This document shows positions 1-8,355 of a DNA stretch of 32,537 bases, one piece after another. A program made the position numbers and the translations under genes. The stretch lies in assembly GCA_913053915.1 (NCBI GenBank), contig CAJXGP010000002.1, positions 1 through 32,537 on the forward strand, read 5' to 3'. The notes under the pieces were generated by a model that saw only the letters and a program-made list of their open reading frames with translations, was not told the DNA's origin and did no database searches. Numbering within the stretch: position 1 is the stretch's first letter; every line of letters starts with the position of its first letter. The DNA is from an uncultured Ignavibacteriales bacterium. GTDB lineage: Bacteria; Bacteroidota; Ignavibacteria; Ignavibacteriales; Ignavibacteriaceae.

Positions 1-162
1 ACTGCAATTTATTCTTTGTTACTTTTAAATTTTAGGTGTATTGGAAAAAGCAAATTTCTAATTAGCTACTACATAATTATGATATCCACAAGCAATTTGG
101 TTTTACTTACAACATCTATTTTTTTATCAGTAATTATATATTGTCATCACTATCAATCAACA

Positions 163-1683
163 TCAGACATTATAGTTAAATGAACCTCTCTTATCAGAAA
201 TAATTCCTTTGTCTAAATATTTTTTCGTAACTGCTGCTCTTTTATTAGCGTCAGTCATTGGATATCTTCCATAAGTTTCACGGATTTTAAGATAAGCATT
301 AATTAGCTTTTGTTCTTCAGCAGTGCCCCAGTTTTGTGGACTCGTAAGATTTGTCTGATTCATTGCTTGCTCAATACAAGGCTTTACATAAGCCGGACGA
401 TTAACATGATTATCAAGTAGCAATCCTACACCGTATTCTGAGGTTACTAAATCTGAAATGAAGTGTCCATTAACTTTAACTTTGTCAGTCCGGTAAAACC
501 TATTTAAGCGTGATAAAGCATGTTGAATTTGAATTGACTTAATAAGCGCATCCCTCCCCGACTTCCAAAAATAAAATACCCATTCATAAGAACGGAGTAT
601 TTCCTTATCTTCAGGAGTTGAGAGTTTTTTTCCATTAAGTGTAAAATTACCTGATACGTTATTAGTATTAATCAGGTCAAGTCCATATTGTCCATAATGT
701 TCAAAAAACAAATCTATATTCGCTGTTTTTATTTTTTTCAAAAGGGCAGGCAGTTCACCTTTATCTTTACCGGCTCCAGCAGTCCATTGAAACATACCAA
801 AGGTCATAAAAGAGTTATCCCAGGTATTCACCGCATCCAGGTTTCCTTCATTTTCCGAAACAGCAATCATCACATTCATTGCCGAGTTGGTTAAACCAAT
901 AGATTCGAGAGAAGATTTATTAGCATTAATAAATTTAGTTACTTTTTGTCCGCCAAAAGTGTAAACACCTTTTTTAAAGCTGGTAAAGCGTCCTTCCAGA
1001 GTACCATCTGAAACATATATTATAGTTCTTCCATTTTCTACCGATTGACGAATACTTAAACCCAAATTTATTTCATTAGGAGAACTATCCTTTGCCCAGT
1101 CCTTTCCGTAGAATACTTCCAGCTTGTTGATAATCCTTTCAGCCAGGGTTTTGTTTATCTTTCGACCATCACCTGGTATTCCTTCTTTTTTGGCAAGAGC
1201 TTTTACCGCTTTTGTTGTGCCGTTTCCGTAAACACCGTCTGCACCATATTTTTCCCATTTTAGTTCTTTGCCAAAACCAAGTTCATTAAGCAACGATTGT
1301 AATGCACTAACCCCTACAGAGTGAGGAGAATTTCGATAGAGAAGTTTTTCAATTTTATTTCCTTTAACAGCATTGTATAGATGTTGCAAATCATCCAGAA
1401 TTTCGTAACGAGATAATAACTTTTTTGCAATTGCTAGTGTAACGTTTTCACCATTTCCCGATATCTTGTTCCTCTCAGCAAAATCCTTTACAGCTTTCGA
1501 TGTACCACTTCCATAATCACCATCTGCACCATATTTTTTCCATTTCAATTCTTCATCAAAACCGAGTTCGTGCAGAATATTTTGTAATGCACGTACAGCG
1601 TTTTTAACTTTTGATTTTCGCTTTAAAACCGAACCGACGATTTTATCTCCTATTAATTTTTTGATGGTACTTTGATATGACAT
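163..1683 (-). CDS. Peptidoglycan-binding muramidase-like enzyme
   Basis: This 506-aa protein has two near-duplicate peptidoglycan-binding-type modules, at about residues 28-90 and 124-190. Both contain the same core (LGF..ELKW.KYGADG.YG.GT.KAVK). A C-terminal domain at about 262-450 has the look of a lysozyme or chitosanase fold: a Glu-containing helix (SENEG, Glu277/Glu279), then NTWDNSF (286-292) and a GMFQWT turn (296-301). The modules should hold it on murein while the C-terminal domain cuts glycan strands. No signal peptide is visible, so export would depend on lysis or on the injection particle. The start is supported by a GGAAGG ribosome site eight bases upstream. It is the last gene of the eCIS cluster, separated from the previous gene by 140 bases. 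A role in particle release or in penetrating the target wall is inferred. The exact glycosidase family and the catalytic Glu are unsure. Confidence 0.72.
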   Translation of the reverse strand: MSYQSTIKKLIGDKIVGSVLKRKSKVKNAVRALQNILHELGFDEELKWKKYGADGDYGSGTSKAVKDFAERNKISGNGENVTLAIAKKLLSRYEILDDLQHLYNAVKGNKIEKLLYRNSPHSVGVSALQSLLNELGFGKELKWEKYGADGVYGNGTTKAVKALAKKEGIPGDGRKINKTLAERIINKLEVFYGKDWAKDSSPNEINLGLSIRQSVENGRTIIYVSDGTLEGRFTSFKKGVYTFGGQKVTKFINANKSSLESIGLTNSAMNVMIAVSENEGNLDAVNTWDNSFMTFGMFQWTAGAGKDKGELPALLKKIKTANIDLFFEHYGQYGLDLINTNNVSGNFTLNGKKLSTPEDKEILRSYEWVFYFWKSGRDALIKSIQIQHALSRLNRFYRTDKVKVNGHFISDLVTSEYGVGLLLDNHVNRPAYVKPCIEQAMNQTNLTSPQNWGTAEEQKLINAYLKIRETYGRYPMTDANKRAAVTKKYLDKGIISDKRGSFNYNV

Positions 1684-1823
1684 AAATGATTCCTTCCTAC
1701 GTAAGTTGCCTTTTAAATTGTCGGTGATATTTTAAACCTCATTGCTAATAAAATTAAATACGCAGCAATTCTATAACAAACTAAATCAGAGTAATTTCCT
1801 GAAGCAATTTAACCGGTAAGTAC

Positions 1824-2162
1824 TCAGTTTTGGACTAAATAAATGCTGTAAAACAACATAGAGATAGCTATTGCAGTAAATATATGCCAGAGACCGTGAC
1901 CCCATCGCTTAATTGGGAATACTCTCTTAACATCCATAACCCAGACTAAGTATGCCAGCAGGAATAGTGCGAATGAAGCTATTAAGTAGCCATCTAAAAG
2001 AGACATATTGTTTTTCAACATAGTCCATACTAAGAAACCGTACGTTAGAGCTATAAATATGCTGATTTTTAAATGTATATTGCTTTTATACTTAAATCGT
2101 AAAAAACATTCCATTATTATAACTACACCAAGCATAATTAAAGCAGATAGAGAAACTTCCAA
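1824..2162 (-). CDS. Small four-helix membrane protein
   Basis: I do not recognise this 112-aa protein with certainty. It has four hydrophobic stretches, at about residues 4-20, 31-49, 57-76 and 91-109. A basic segment, KRVFPIKRWGHGLWH, precedes the last helix. The HGLWH motif at the start of helix four faintly recalls the His-containing last helices of ceramidase/CREST-type membrane proteins, but the protein is far shorter. It lies 50 bases downstream of the effector gene on the same strand, so it is probably co-transcribed. Possible roles are an immunity or tolerance factor, a lysis or release aid, or an unrelated passenger. A membrane immunity protein would be odd against a nuclease toxin. 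Confidence 0.55.
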   Translation of the reverse strand: MEVSLSALIMLGVVIIMECFLRFKYKSNIHLKISIFIALTYGFLVWTMLKNNMSLLDGYLIASFALFLLAYLVWVMDVKRVFPIKRWGHGLWHIFTAIAISMLFYSIYLVQN

Positions 2163-2212
2163 TTCGTCACGATAATTTTATAATTATTAATGTATTTCGG
2201 TTTTCTAAATTA

Positions 2213-5200
2213 TTATGGTTTTCGTTTAGGTAAATTACTTCCGTCATTCACAGGATTCTTAGCATTTGTACCATGCCCCCCACGTGAAGAAGGAAGTGAT
2301 TCTGTTTTAGCAAAGAAAAATGTTTTTCCCATTCTACCCCAATGACTAACACCATGAGTTTCAACTTTATCTCCGTTTTTCGAGCGTGCATATTGATCTT
2401 GTGAAGCGTTAGTAGCGTTGTTCTTTGCAGCATCAAGTGGCCATAAATTATTATATTGATCTTTACCAGAAAATGCTTGATCCCGGATATGATCAATTGC
2501 ATAATTTGATGGTAAATCGGTCTTTTCAGATGCGTGTAAATTATTAATCCTATTTTTAACCTGGTTTTTCTTGGAGTCAGTTCTTCCAGATGTCCATCTT
2601 ACAGTTTGCCCCTGCATAAATAAATTTCCGAATAATACTTTTATATTCTGTGGAGCTAATCCAGTTGTTCTTGGTAGAGTATAACCTTCCGTAAGTGTCT
2701 TTCCGCCGAGTTTTTTATAAATTTCAGGTGCTTTATACCATTTTATAGGTATTGGGTCTTGGTTACTTCCTGTGGGCCATTCGTCGCCCGGTTTTTTAAG
2801 CTGTGAAAGTAAAACTGAAATAGCATACATTTCGGTCATAATATCTGCAAGTAAAGTCTCAGTTCTGGGTTTTTTCTTTAGTGATATAACATTATTGTTA
2901 TGAGTTTCCATTTGAGTAATCTTAGAAATATCACCGCTATATTCAGGTTTTCCTTTTAATTTATCCAGATATTTTCCAAATTTAAGTGGTTCACCGCTTG
3001 CCATCATCAATTCAGCTGAAACACCCTGTCCTTTAAAATATAATGTATGGCTTTCATTCCCCATCTTGAACTTTTTCTTCGCACTCCACCAATCTTTAAT
3101 TTTAGCAACACCTCTTTTAACCGTAGCCTTACCTTTTGCAAAGAAGGCTTTACCTTTATTTATTATCCAGTCAATTACTTTATCGAGAGCTTTATCAATA
3201 GGCTTTCGTATCTTTTTTATTACATACCGAATTTTTTTAGATATACCGCCCAATCCTATAAAACGTGCTAGAAAACTTATTAAAAGAGTCAATCCCTTAG
3301 CCATTGTGTTCTCAATATAATTAGCCGCACCTTTTATTTTTCCATAGGCTATATTGCTAATAGAGTTAAAGATGGATGTAACAAAAGTTTTAATTTGATT
3401 CCAACGTTCTATGAAGAACATAACTGTATTATAAATTGCAATGGCTGCCTGTATCAAAGCACCTACCGGATTGAGCATTGTCACTAATTTCATCATTGCT
3501 TTTGTAATAATTGTCTTTGTTACCCACGCCAAAACTTCAGTCATTATTTTCTTTTTTAAATCACCGAGTGATTCCTTCATCTTCTCCCATAGTGCAATGG
3601 GTCCTTCGGTAATTAATTTTTTCACAAATGTGACCCCTTTCTCTACAGCAGAGATGATGGTCTCACCCTTTGGACCAAGTTTTTTAACAAGTCTTGTACG
3701 TATACGGTTATACGTAAGACCAAGAATCTGTATGACCAAATTAAAAATACCTTTTAGGTCAAATTTTTTCGGTAGCTCAATTCCTGCTTCTGCCATTGTA
3801 CCGAATAACCATCCAAATATTGCATTCTTAAAATGTTTGTCGAAATTGGTTGCAAATTGATTTATACCTAATTTAACAGCTGTCAGAAAGTTTTTAACGA
3901 ATCCGATCGGATCATCCAATATCTTGTTAAAAACAGCTTTGCCTTTCCTGAATACATCCATCACAGATTTTGCAGCACCACCTGCAAGAGAAAGGGCCGC
4001 ATCCAGAATGAATTCTTTTAATTTTGTGCCGATTGCAGAAACAAACGCTTTTATCCGCCTGAGTGTTGGTCCAAATACTTCTTTTGCAACTGCAATATTT
4101 CCAGATATACCTTTCCAGATAGACATTCGATCCCAGACTTTGGAAATAAGTGCTTTAATTCCAGACCAGGTGATATCCAGTTTGGTTATTTGTGCATCAA
4201 GCCATGTACCTGCTTTTTCGGCAGCACCTGTTTCTTTAAGTCTGTTAAATAATAAATTGCCGACAACTGGAATAAGTCCGAGCACTCCCTTCAAGATGTT
4301 GATCCCGGTCCTTGGAACCTTATCACCGGTGATCGGATTTTTCCCTAATATTACACAGATTAAACTATACCCTGGAATATAGTTAGCTACTTTATTAAGA
4401 ATGCCTTTTAAAGAGAGACGCTGAATTTTTGGTGATGTTGTTTCAGCAAAAATATTTTTCTTTCTAACAGCTCCTTGTTGCATTGTATGTGTGAGTTCAT
4501 GAGCTAACAGGTGTTTGCCTCCGGTGGTATCAGGATTATATTTTCCTTCATTAAAATATATATCACTTCCATATGTAAAGGCTTGTGCTCCTAATTCATT
4601 GTTCATTCCAATAGCGTTCCTATCAGTATGAACTTTTACATTACTAAAATCCGCACTAAACTGACCTTCCATAAAAGTTCTGGTACTGTCGGATATTGTT
4701 TCACCTGATCCTTTAGTGTTACTGAGACTGGTTGATAAATTCGTACTTGCTGATTCGCTTGTGTTTGTTTGTCTCTGTATTTTGGTTTGAGCCGGTGCTT
4801 CTTCAGCCTGTTTTTGGATTTTAGCCTGCGGTTCTTCTTTCTTTTCTTCCTGCTTTTGGATTTTAGTTTGCGGTTCTTTCTTTTCTTCTTCCTGTAATTG
4901 CAGTTTAGCTTGCGGCTTTTCCTTCTCTTCTTCCTGTTTCTGGATTTTAGCTTGTGGTTCTTCTTTTTCTTTTTCCTGTTTCTGAATTTTGTTAAAATTA
5001 GCAGGAGTCGTCATTACTTTATCTGCCATCATGTCGGCTTCTTTCTCATACTTATCATTAGGTTTGCCAATTGATAATTTTGTTTGAATTCTGGAAGCAG
5101 CACTGCTGTTTGCAATAATATTTGCAATCGAGTTGCTGCAACTTCTTTCCGGTTTCTTCTGCAGAGTTGTAGTATTTGTCTTTGCAAAAGATTTTGAAAC

Positions 5201-5233
5201 GGTCGTTTTATTTGTTGATGAAAATTCAAACAT
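2213..5233 (-). CDS. DUF4157 eCIS cargo/effector with probable HNH nuclease C-terminus
   Basis: This 1006-aa protein is built like known eCIS-associated polymorphic effectors. Residues 45-75 carry the usual lead-in (a KLSIGKPNDKYEKEAD-type segment). Residues 82-154 are a Q/K/E-rich repeat linker. Residues 181-255 form the DUF4157 domain with the zinc-protease-like motif HELTH (245-249). A long helical region follows, at about 270-720, with hydrophobic glycine-containing stretches. The tail contains IDHIRDQAF (913-921) and then YNNLWPL, with Asp914-His915, Asn928/929 and Asn938/939 arranged as in HNH nucleases, and a Lys/Arg-rich end. DUF4157 is widely linked to eCIS cargo. The nuclease call rests on motif spacing only. 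The gene follows the ATPase gene by 24 bases. I infer a payload loaded into or on the particle that cuts nucleic acid in the target cell. The HELTH site might also process the protein itself. Confidence 0.8.
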   Translation of the reverse strand: MFEFSSTNKTTVSKSFAKTNTTTLQKKPERSCSNSIANIIANSSAASRIQTKLSIGKPNDKYEKEADMMADKVMTTPANFNKIQKQEKEKEEPQAKIQKQEEEKEKPQAKLQLQEEEKKEPQTKIQKQEEKKEEPQAKIQKQAEEAPAQTKIQRQTNTSESASTNLSTSLSNTKGSGETISDSTRTFMEGQFSADFSNVKVHTDRNAIGMNNELGAQAFTYGSDIYFNEGKYNPDTTGGKHLLAHELTHTMQQGAVRKKNIFAETTSPKIQRLSLKGILNKVANYIPGYSLICVILGKNPITGDKVPRTGINILKGVLGLIPVVGNLLFNRLKETGAAEKAGTWLDAQITKLDITWSGIKALISKVWDRMSIWKGISGNIAVAKEVFGPTLRRIKAFVSAIGTKLKEFILDAALSLAGGAAKSVMDVFRKGKAVFNKILDDPIGFVKNFLTAVKLGINQFATNFDKHFKNAIFGWLFGTMAEAGIELPKKFDLKGIFNLVIQILGLTYNRIRTRLVKKLGPKGETIISAVEKGVTFVKKLITEGPIALWEKMKESLGDLKKKIMTEVLAWVTKTIITKAMMKLVTMLNPVGALIQAAIAIYNTVMFFIERWNQIKTFVTSIFNSISNIAYGKIKGAANYIENTMAKGLTLLISFLARFIGLGGISKKIRYVIKKIRKPIDKALDKVIDWIINKGKAFFAKGKATVKRGVAKIKDWWSAKKKFKMGNESHTLYFKGQGVSAELMMASGEPLKFGKYLDKLKGKPEYSGDISKITQMETHNNNVISLKKKPRTETLLADIMTEMYAISVLLSQLKKPGDEWPTGSNQDPIPIKWYKAPEIYKKLGGKTLTEGYTLPRTTGLAPQNIKVLFGNLFMQGQTVRWTSGRTDSKKNQVKNRINNLHASEKTDLPSNYAIDHIRDQAFSGKDQYNNLWPLDAAKNNATNASQDQYARSKNGDKVETHGVSHWGRMGKTFFFAKTESLPSSRGGHGTNAKNPVNDGSNLPKRKP
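4772..4990 (-). repeat. Tandem 14-aa (42-bp) Q/K/E-rich repeat in the effector
   Basis: About five units of the form KIQKQEEEKEEPQA (variants KLQLQEEEKKEPQT and KIQKQAEEAPAQT) lie at residues 82-154 of the DUF4157 protein, just before its conserved domain. The units are charged, have no predicted fold of their own and differ from each other at several positions, so the array is not freshly expanded. It probably serves as a flexible or coiled linker between the N-terminal segment and the DUF4157 domain. Confidence 0.8.
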
Positions 5234-5257
5234 GATGAGTTTACTGTAATCAAATAA

Positions 5258-6610
5258 TTATAGCTTCTTTCCTTCCTTCTGAAATTCTTTTCTTACTCCA
5301 TCATACAAATCTTCTTTAGAAATTATGGTGGTGTTTTTTTTCAGCGACATTAAAGTTGCATAACGGACAACATTCATAATTGAACCGCCCGATATTTCAT
5401 AGCTTGATGATATTTCACGGAAATTTATCTTATCATCGAGAACCGACTTTTTTGAAAAAGCATTAGACCACAACTTTAATCTTTCTCCGACCCGCGGCAT
5501 TGGAAAATAGATTATTGACTGAAACCTCCGGACAAATGCTTCATCAATGTTTGACCGCATATTTGATGCAAGAATTACAACACCGGAATAATCTTCTACC
5601 CTCTGCAACAAATATGAAACTTCCTGGTTTGCAAATCTGTCATGTGCATCGTTTATGCTTGTTCTTTTTCCGAATAAAGCATCCGCCTCATCAAAAAACA
5701 AGATCCAATTTTTATGTTCCGCCTGTTGAAAAATTTTTTCCAGGTTTTTTTCAGTTTCACCGATATACTTAGAGACAACCATCGACAGATCAATTTTATA
5801 AACATCAAGCCCAAAAACTTTTCCAAGAAGTGATGCCGTTAAAGTTTTTCCCGTGCCCGGCGGGCCGTAAAACAAACTTCTGTAACCGGGTTTAATTTTT
5901 TTTCCAAGTCCCATTCCGTTCAACATCAGGTGTCCGTATTCAACCCATGCTTTTATTTCCAACACCTGTTCCATTGTATATTGTTCCAGAACAAGATCGC
6001 TCCATTCAAGTTCTGTTGAGATCAATTTTGCTGGAAAGTCAGTTCCGAAAACAGGTTTCCTTGCTCTGCCTGTCGTTATTAAATCAATAATCTCAGATGA
6101 AAGAGAAAGTGGCAGGTTGAAATTAAATTCATTACGGATTGTGCTGTCTGGCTTAAGAATGTTGTGTTTTACAAAATAATGATCTGCCTCAAAGATGTGA
6201 TAGAAAAGAAAACGTTTCTTTAAATCTTCACCGGCAAGAATAAACAAAGCTGTTTCGGCTGTAGGTATAAATAAACCCGTTTGAAGGTCTTTTAAACCAC
6301 CGAATTCTGTAACTTGCCTGCCGGTTTCTTTATTTGTGGTTAAAAAAATATCAAGAAGCTGCGGCTTAATGTGAGGAATTAAACAAAGTATGAATATAAT
6401 CCTTTCAGCAAAGGACAACCGGTAATGATTAATAAAGTTTTCATAAGTGGAATTATCTGCCTCGATTGAAGGCGGTTCTATCTCAAATATATCACGGTAA
6501 CCACATTCCCGCCCGAAGTGCAATTTTATTCGTGTATTAATAACTTTAAGAAACCACTCAAGCTCGGTTTCCAACGAAAATGCGTTTTTTTCTATTATAT
6601 TGTTTACCAT
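5258..6610 (-). CDS. AAA+ ATPase, Afp15/Pvc15-like
   Basis: This 450-aa protein has one AAA+ module in its C-terminal half. Walker A is GPPGTGKT (about 249-256), Walker B is ILFFDEAD (about 300-307), and an RR arginine-finger pair (AFVRRFQ) lies near 360. The N-terminal 200 residues are the family's specific helical region. A homologue is a fixed member of Afp, PVC and related loci and is needed for assembly or cargo loading; it is not the ClpV recycler of type VI secretion. It overlaps the end of the tape-measure gene by seven bases and precedes the effector gene, which fits an assembly or loading role. All the usual catalytic residues are visible. Confidence 0.93.
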   Translation of the reverse strand: MVNNIIEKNAFSLETELEWFLKVINTRIKLHFGRECGYRDIFEIEPPSIEADNSTYENFINHYRLSFAERIIFILCLIPHIKPQLLDIFLTTNKETGRQVTEFGGLKDLQTGLFIPTAETALFILAGEDLKKRFLFYHIFEADHYFVKHNILKPDSTIRNEFNFNLPLSLSSEIIDLITTGRARKPVFGTDFPAKLISTELEWSDLVLEQYTMEQVLEIKAWVEYGHLMLNGMGLGKKIKPGYRSLFYGPPGTGKTLTASLLGKVFGLDVYKIDLSMVVSKYIGETEKNLEKIFQQAEHKNWILFFDEADALFGKRTSINDAHDRFANQEVSYLLQRVEDYSGVVILASNMRSNIDEAFVRRFQSIIYFPMPRVGERLKLWSNAFSKKSVLDDKINFREISSSYEISGGSIMNVVRYATLMSLKKNTTIISKEDLYDGVRKEFQKEGKKL

Positions 6611-8355
6611 TCAACGTAAATAGGTTTATTCATCCAGCTATACTTAACAATGGAGATACCCCAGGGTAATGTATCAAGAATTATGTCGTGTGCTTTTCGT
6701 TCTACTTTTAAGAGAAAACCATTATTCTTGATTTCTATTTTTCCTTCTCTTTTAAGAAATGCTTCCCTGAAACTTTTTTCTGTCGTATTTTTCAACACCT
6801 TCCAATTTTTGATTACCGACTTCATAAGTTCATTACATTCATTTTTTATTTCATTGGTTAATTCGACTTCTTTCGGAACAGGAAAAGTTAAATCCAGACC
6901 ACACAATAGTTTGTTGAGTAGAAGTTCATATTCCGGTGTATTTCCTTCACCGGTAATAAAGTATTGTATAATAAATACAGCCTTAATCTTATTTTCTTCC
7001 TTAATAAACTTATTTCCTTCAATAAGTTTTAACACTTCAAAAAATCTTGGAAGGTAAGGATTAATCAAAACCAATCCTGCATTGGAAATAAATATTTCTT
7101 CAAATTCCCCTTCATGTTCTTTTACTAATTGTTCCGGTTCAATTTTTTCTGTTTTATCGGTATCGAATATTTCTTTGCCGGTTTTATCTTTAGTTTCTAT
7201 ATATGCAGATTCTTTAATTTGTTTTTCTTTTGAATATTTTTCTTCCTTCTCAATCAAGTCATCATTGTGCGTGCTTTTTGCTTTCTCGATAGACGCTTTT
7301 GTTTGATGAATCAAGTCATCATCGTGCGTGCTTTTTGCTTTCTCGATAGATGCTTTTGTTTGATGAATCAAGTCATCATCGTGCGTGCTTTTTGCTTTCT
7401 TGATAGATGCTTTTGTTTGATGAATCAAGTCATCATCGTGCGTGCTTTTTGCTTTTGATTTTACTTTCCCGATAGATACTTTCGTTTGGTAGATCAAGCC
7501 ATCATCAAAAAGAGCAAGTTCAATTTTGTACTCTTCTTTAACAAACCAAACAAATTCAATAGTTAATTTCTGTTCAATCTTTTTTTCGGTAATTATCTTT
7601 TTGAATTTCCTTAAAAGGAACACATGTAATTGCTGCGGTATCCTTATTTGTTGTGCTTTAAGTATATCAACTTTTTCGAGTAGTGGAGTAATTTCTTCTT
7701 TCCAAATTTCGATTGAACCGTATTGTTCTTTGTAAAGTAATTGAAGTAGTTGTTTGATTGCCGAATTTTTGAATTGTTGTATTATTCTTTCGATCGGTTC
7801 AGATTGAGAGGATATTTCTTTAATAAACCGTTTTACTTCAATCGGTTTTTCTTTTATTACTGTTTTGAATACTTCTTCAATACTTTTTTCTTTGAGATCA
7901 CCCCACCAAGGGATAGTACCTTTTAATATGAAGTGTTTAATGAGTTCGAAGAAATATTCGTTTTCGGTAAGACTTCCTTTTAATTTTTCTTTTTTATCCG
8001 AAAGGAGGAGAGGAGACTTAATCAGTTTACCGTTTTTTGAAACAACTTCGCCGGTTAATTTTATCGAGCCTTGTTTTACTTTTTCTATAACGGTTTCATA
8101 AAAACATTTCTTAAGTTTTTCTATAAATTCATTATCAAATTTATTTATGTTTATGGAACCGAGATCAAGTTCAAGTTGATTCAGAAATATATATTCATCT
8201 TTGCCACAAATTTCCGAAAACAATTCATCAAGGAGTTTCAATATTTTTTCATAATATAATCTTCTCATGCTATTCTGAATTTGAAAAGCATTTTCTTTGT
8301 CCGGTAGTTCAAGAGCTATAACCTGTTTTTTTATAATATGTTTTTGCTCACTCAT
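6604..8355 (-). CDS. Contractile injection system tape measure protein
   Basis: This 583-aa protein begins with the typical N-terminal segment of the eCIS tape-measure family: EQKHIIKKQVIALELPD, then a helix and LNQLELDLG near residue 65. It ends with the matching C-terminal block from about 425, which includes NAGLVLINPYLPRFF and DTLPWGISIVKYSWM. The middle, at about 282-367, is a tandem 19-aa repeat. Such proteins are thought to sit inside the tube during assembly and set sheath length. Its start overlaps the stop of the PKD gene (ATGA), indicating translational coupling. The repeat array may make the length of this protein variable between strains. Confidence 0.88.
   Translation of the reverse strand: MSEQKHIIKKQVIALELPDKENAFQIQNSMRRLYYEKILKLLDELFSEICGKDEYIFLNQLELDLGSININKFDNEFIEKLKKCFYETVIEKVKQGSIKLTGEVVSKNGKLIKSPLLLSDKKEKLKGSLTENEYFFELIKHFILKGTIPWWGDLKEKSIEEVFKTVIKEKPIEVKRFIKEISSQSEPIERIIQQFKNSAIKQLLQLLYKEQYGSIEIWKEEITPLLEKVDILKAQQIRIPQQLHVFLLRKFKKIITEKKIEQKLTIEFVWFVKEEYKIELALFDDGLIYQTKVSIGKVKSKAKSTHDDDLIHQTKASIKKAKSTHDDDLIHQTKASIEKAKSTHDDDLIHQTKASIEKAKSTHNDDLIEKEEKYSKEKQIKESAYIETKDKTGKEIFDTDKTEKIEPEQLVKEHEGEFEEIFISNAGLVLINPYLPRFFEVLKLIEGNKFIKEENKIKAVFIIQYFITGEGNTPEYELLLNKLLCGLDLTFPVPKEVELTNEIKNECNELMKSVIKNWKVLKNTTEKSFREAFLKREGKIEIKNNGFLLKVERKAHDIILDTLPWGISIVKYSWMNKPIYVEW
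7254..7511 (-). repeat. 57-bp tandem repeat (19-aa units) inside the tape-measure gene
   Basis: Copies begin at 7254, 7311, 7368 and 7425 on the forward coordinates, an exact 57-base period. The first three full units differ at only a few bases, and the fourth runs into a degenerate, longer unit ending near 7511. Each unit encodes DDDLIHQTKASIEKAKSTH or a close variant. The period is a multiple of three, so gain or loss of units keeps the frame. Near identity at the DNA level suggests recent expansion by slippage or recombination. Confidence 0.93.

Noticed and set aside
90..97. Residues 93-97 of the sigma-54 activator (coding near 30416-30430) as a haem c CxxCH site
   Set aside because: The coordinates here are protein positions. 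The protein is cytoplasmic with no signal peptide, so covalent haem attachment is unlikely; a metal or redox role is preferred.
1..162. Terminator for the eCIS operon downstream of the last gene
   Set aside because: No stable hairpin followed by a T-run on the minus strand is visible in these bases.
3441..4382. Long plus-strand frames opposite the effector gene
   Set aside because: They have hydrophobic, low-complexity translations produced by the reverse of a Lys-rich helical region, no ribosome sites and no family match.
7254..7511. Regular repeats suggestive of a CRISPR array
   Set aside because: The 57-base units abut with no unique spacers and stay in the frame of the tape-measure gene.
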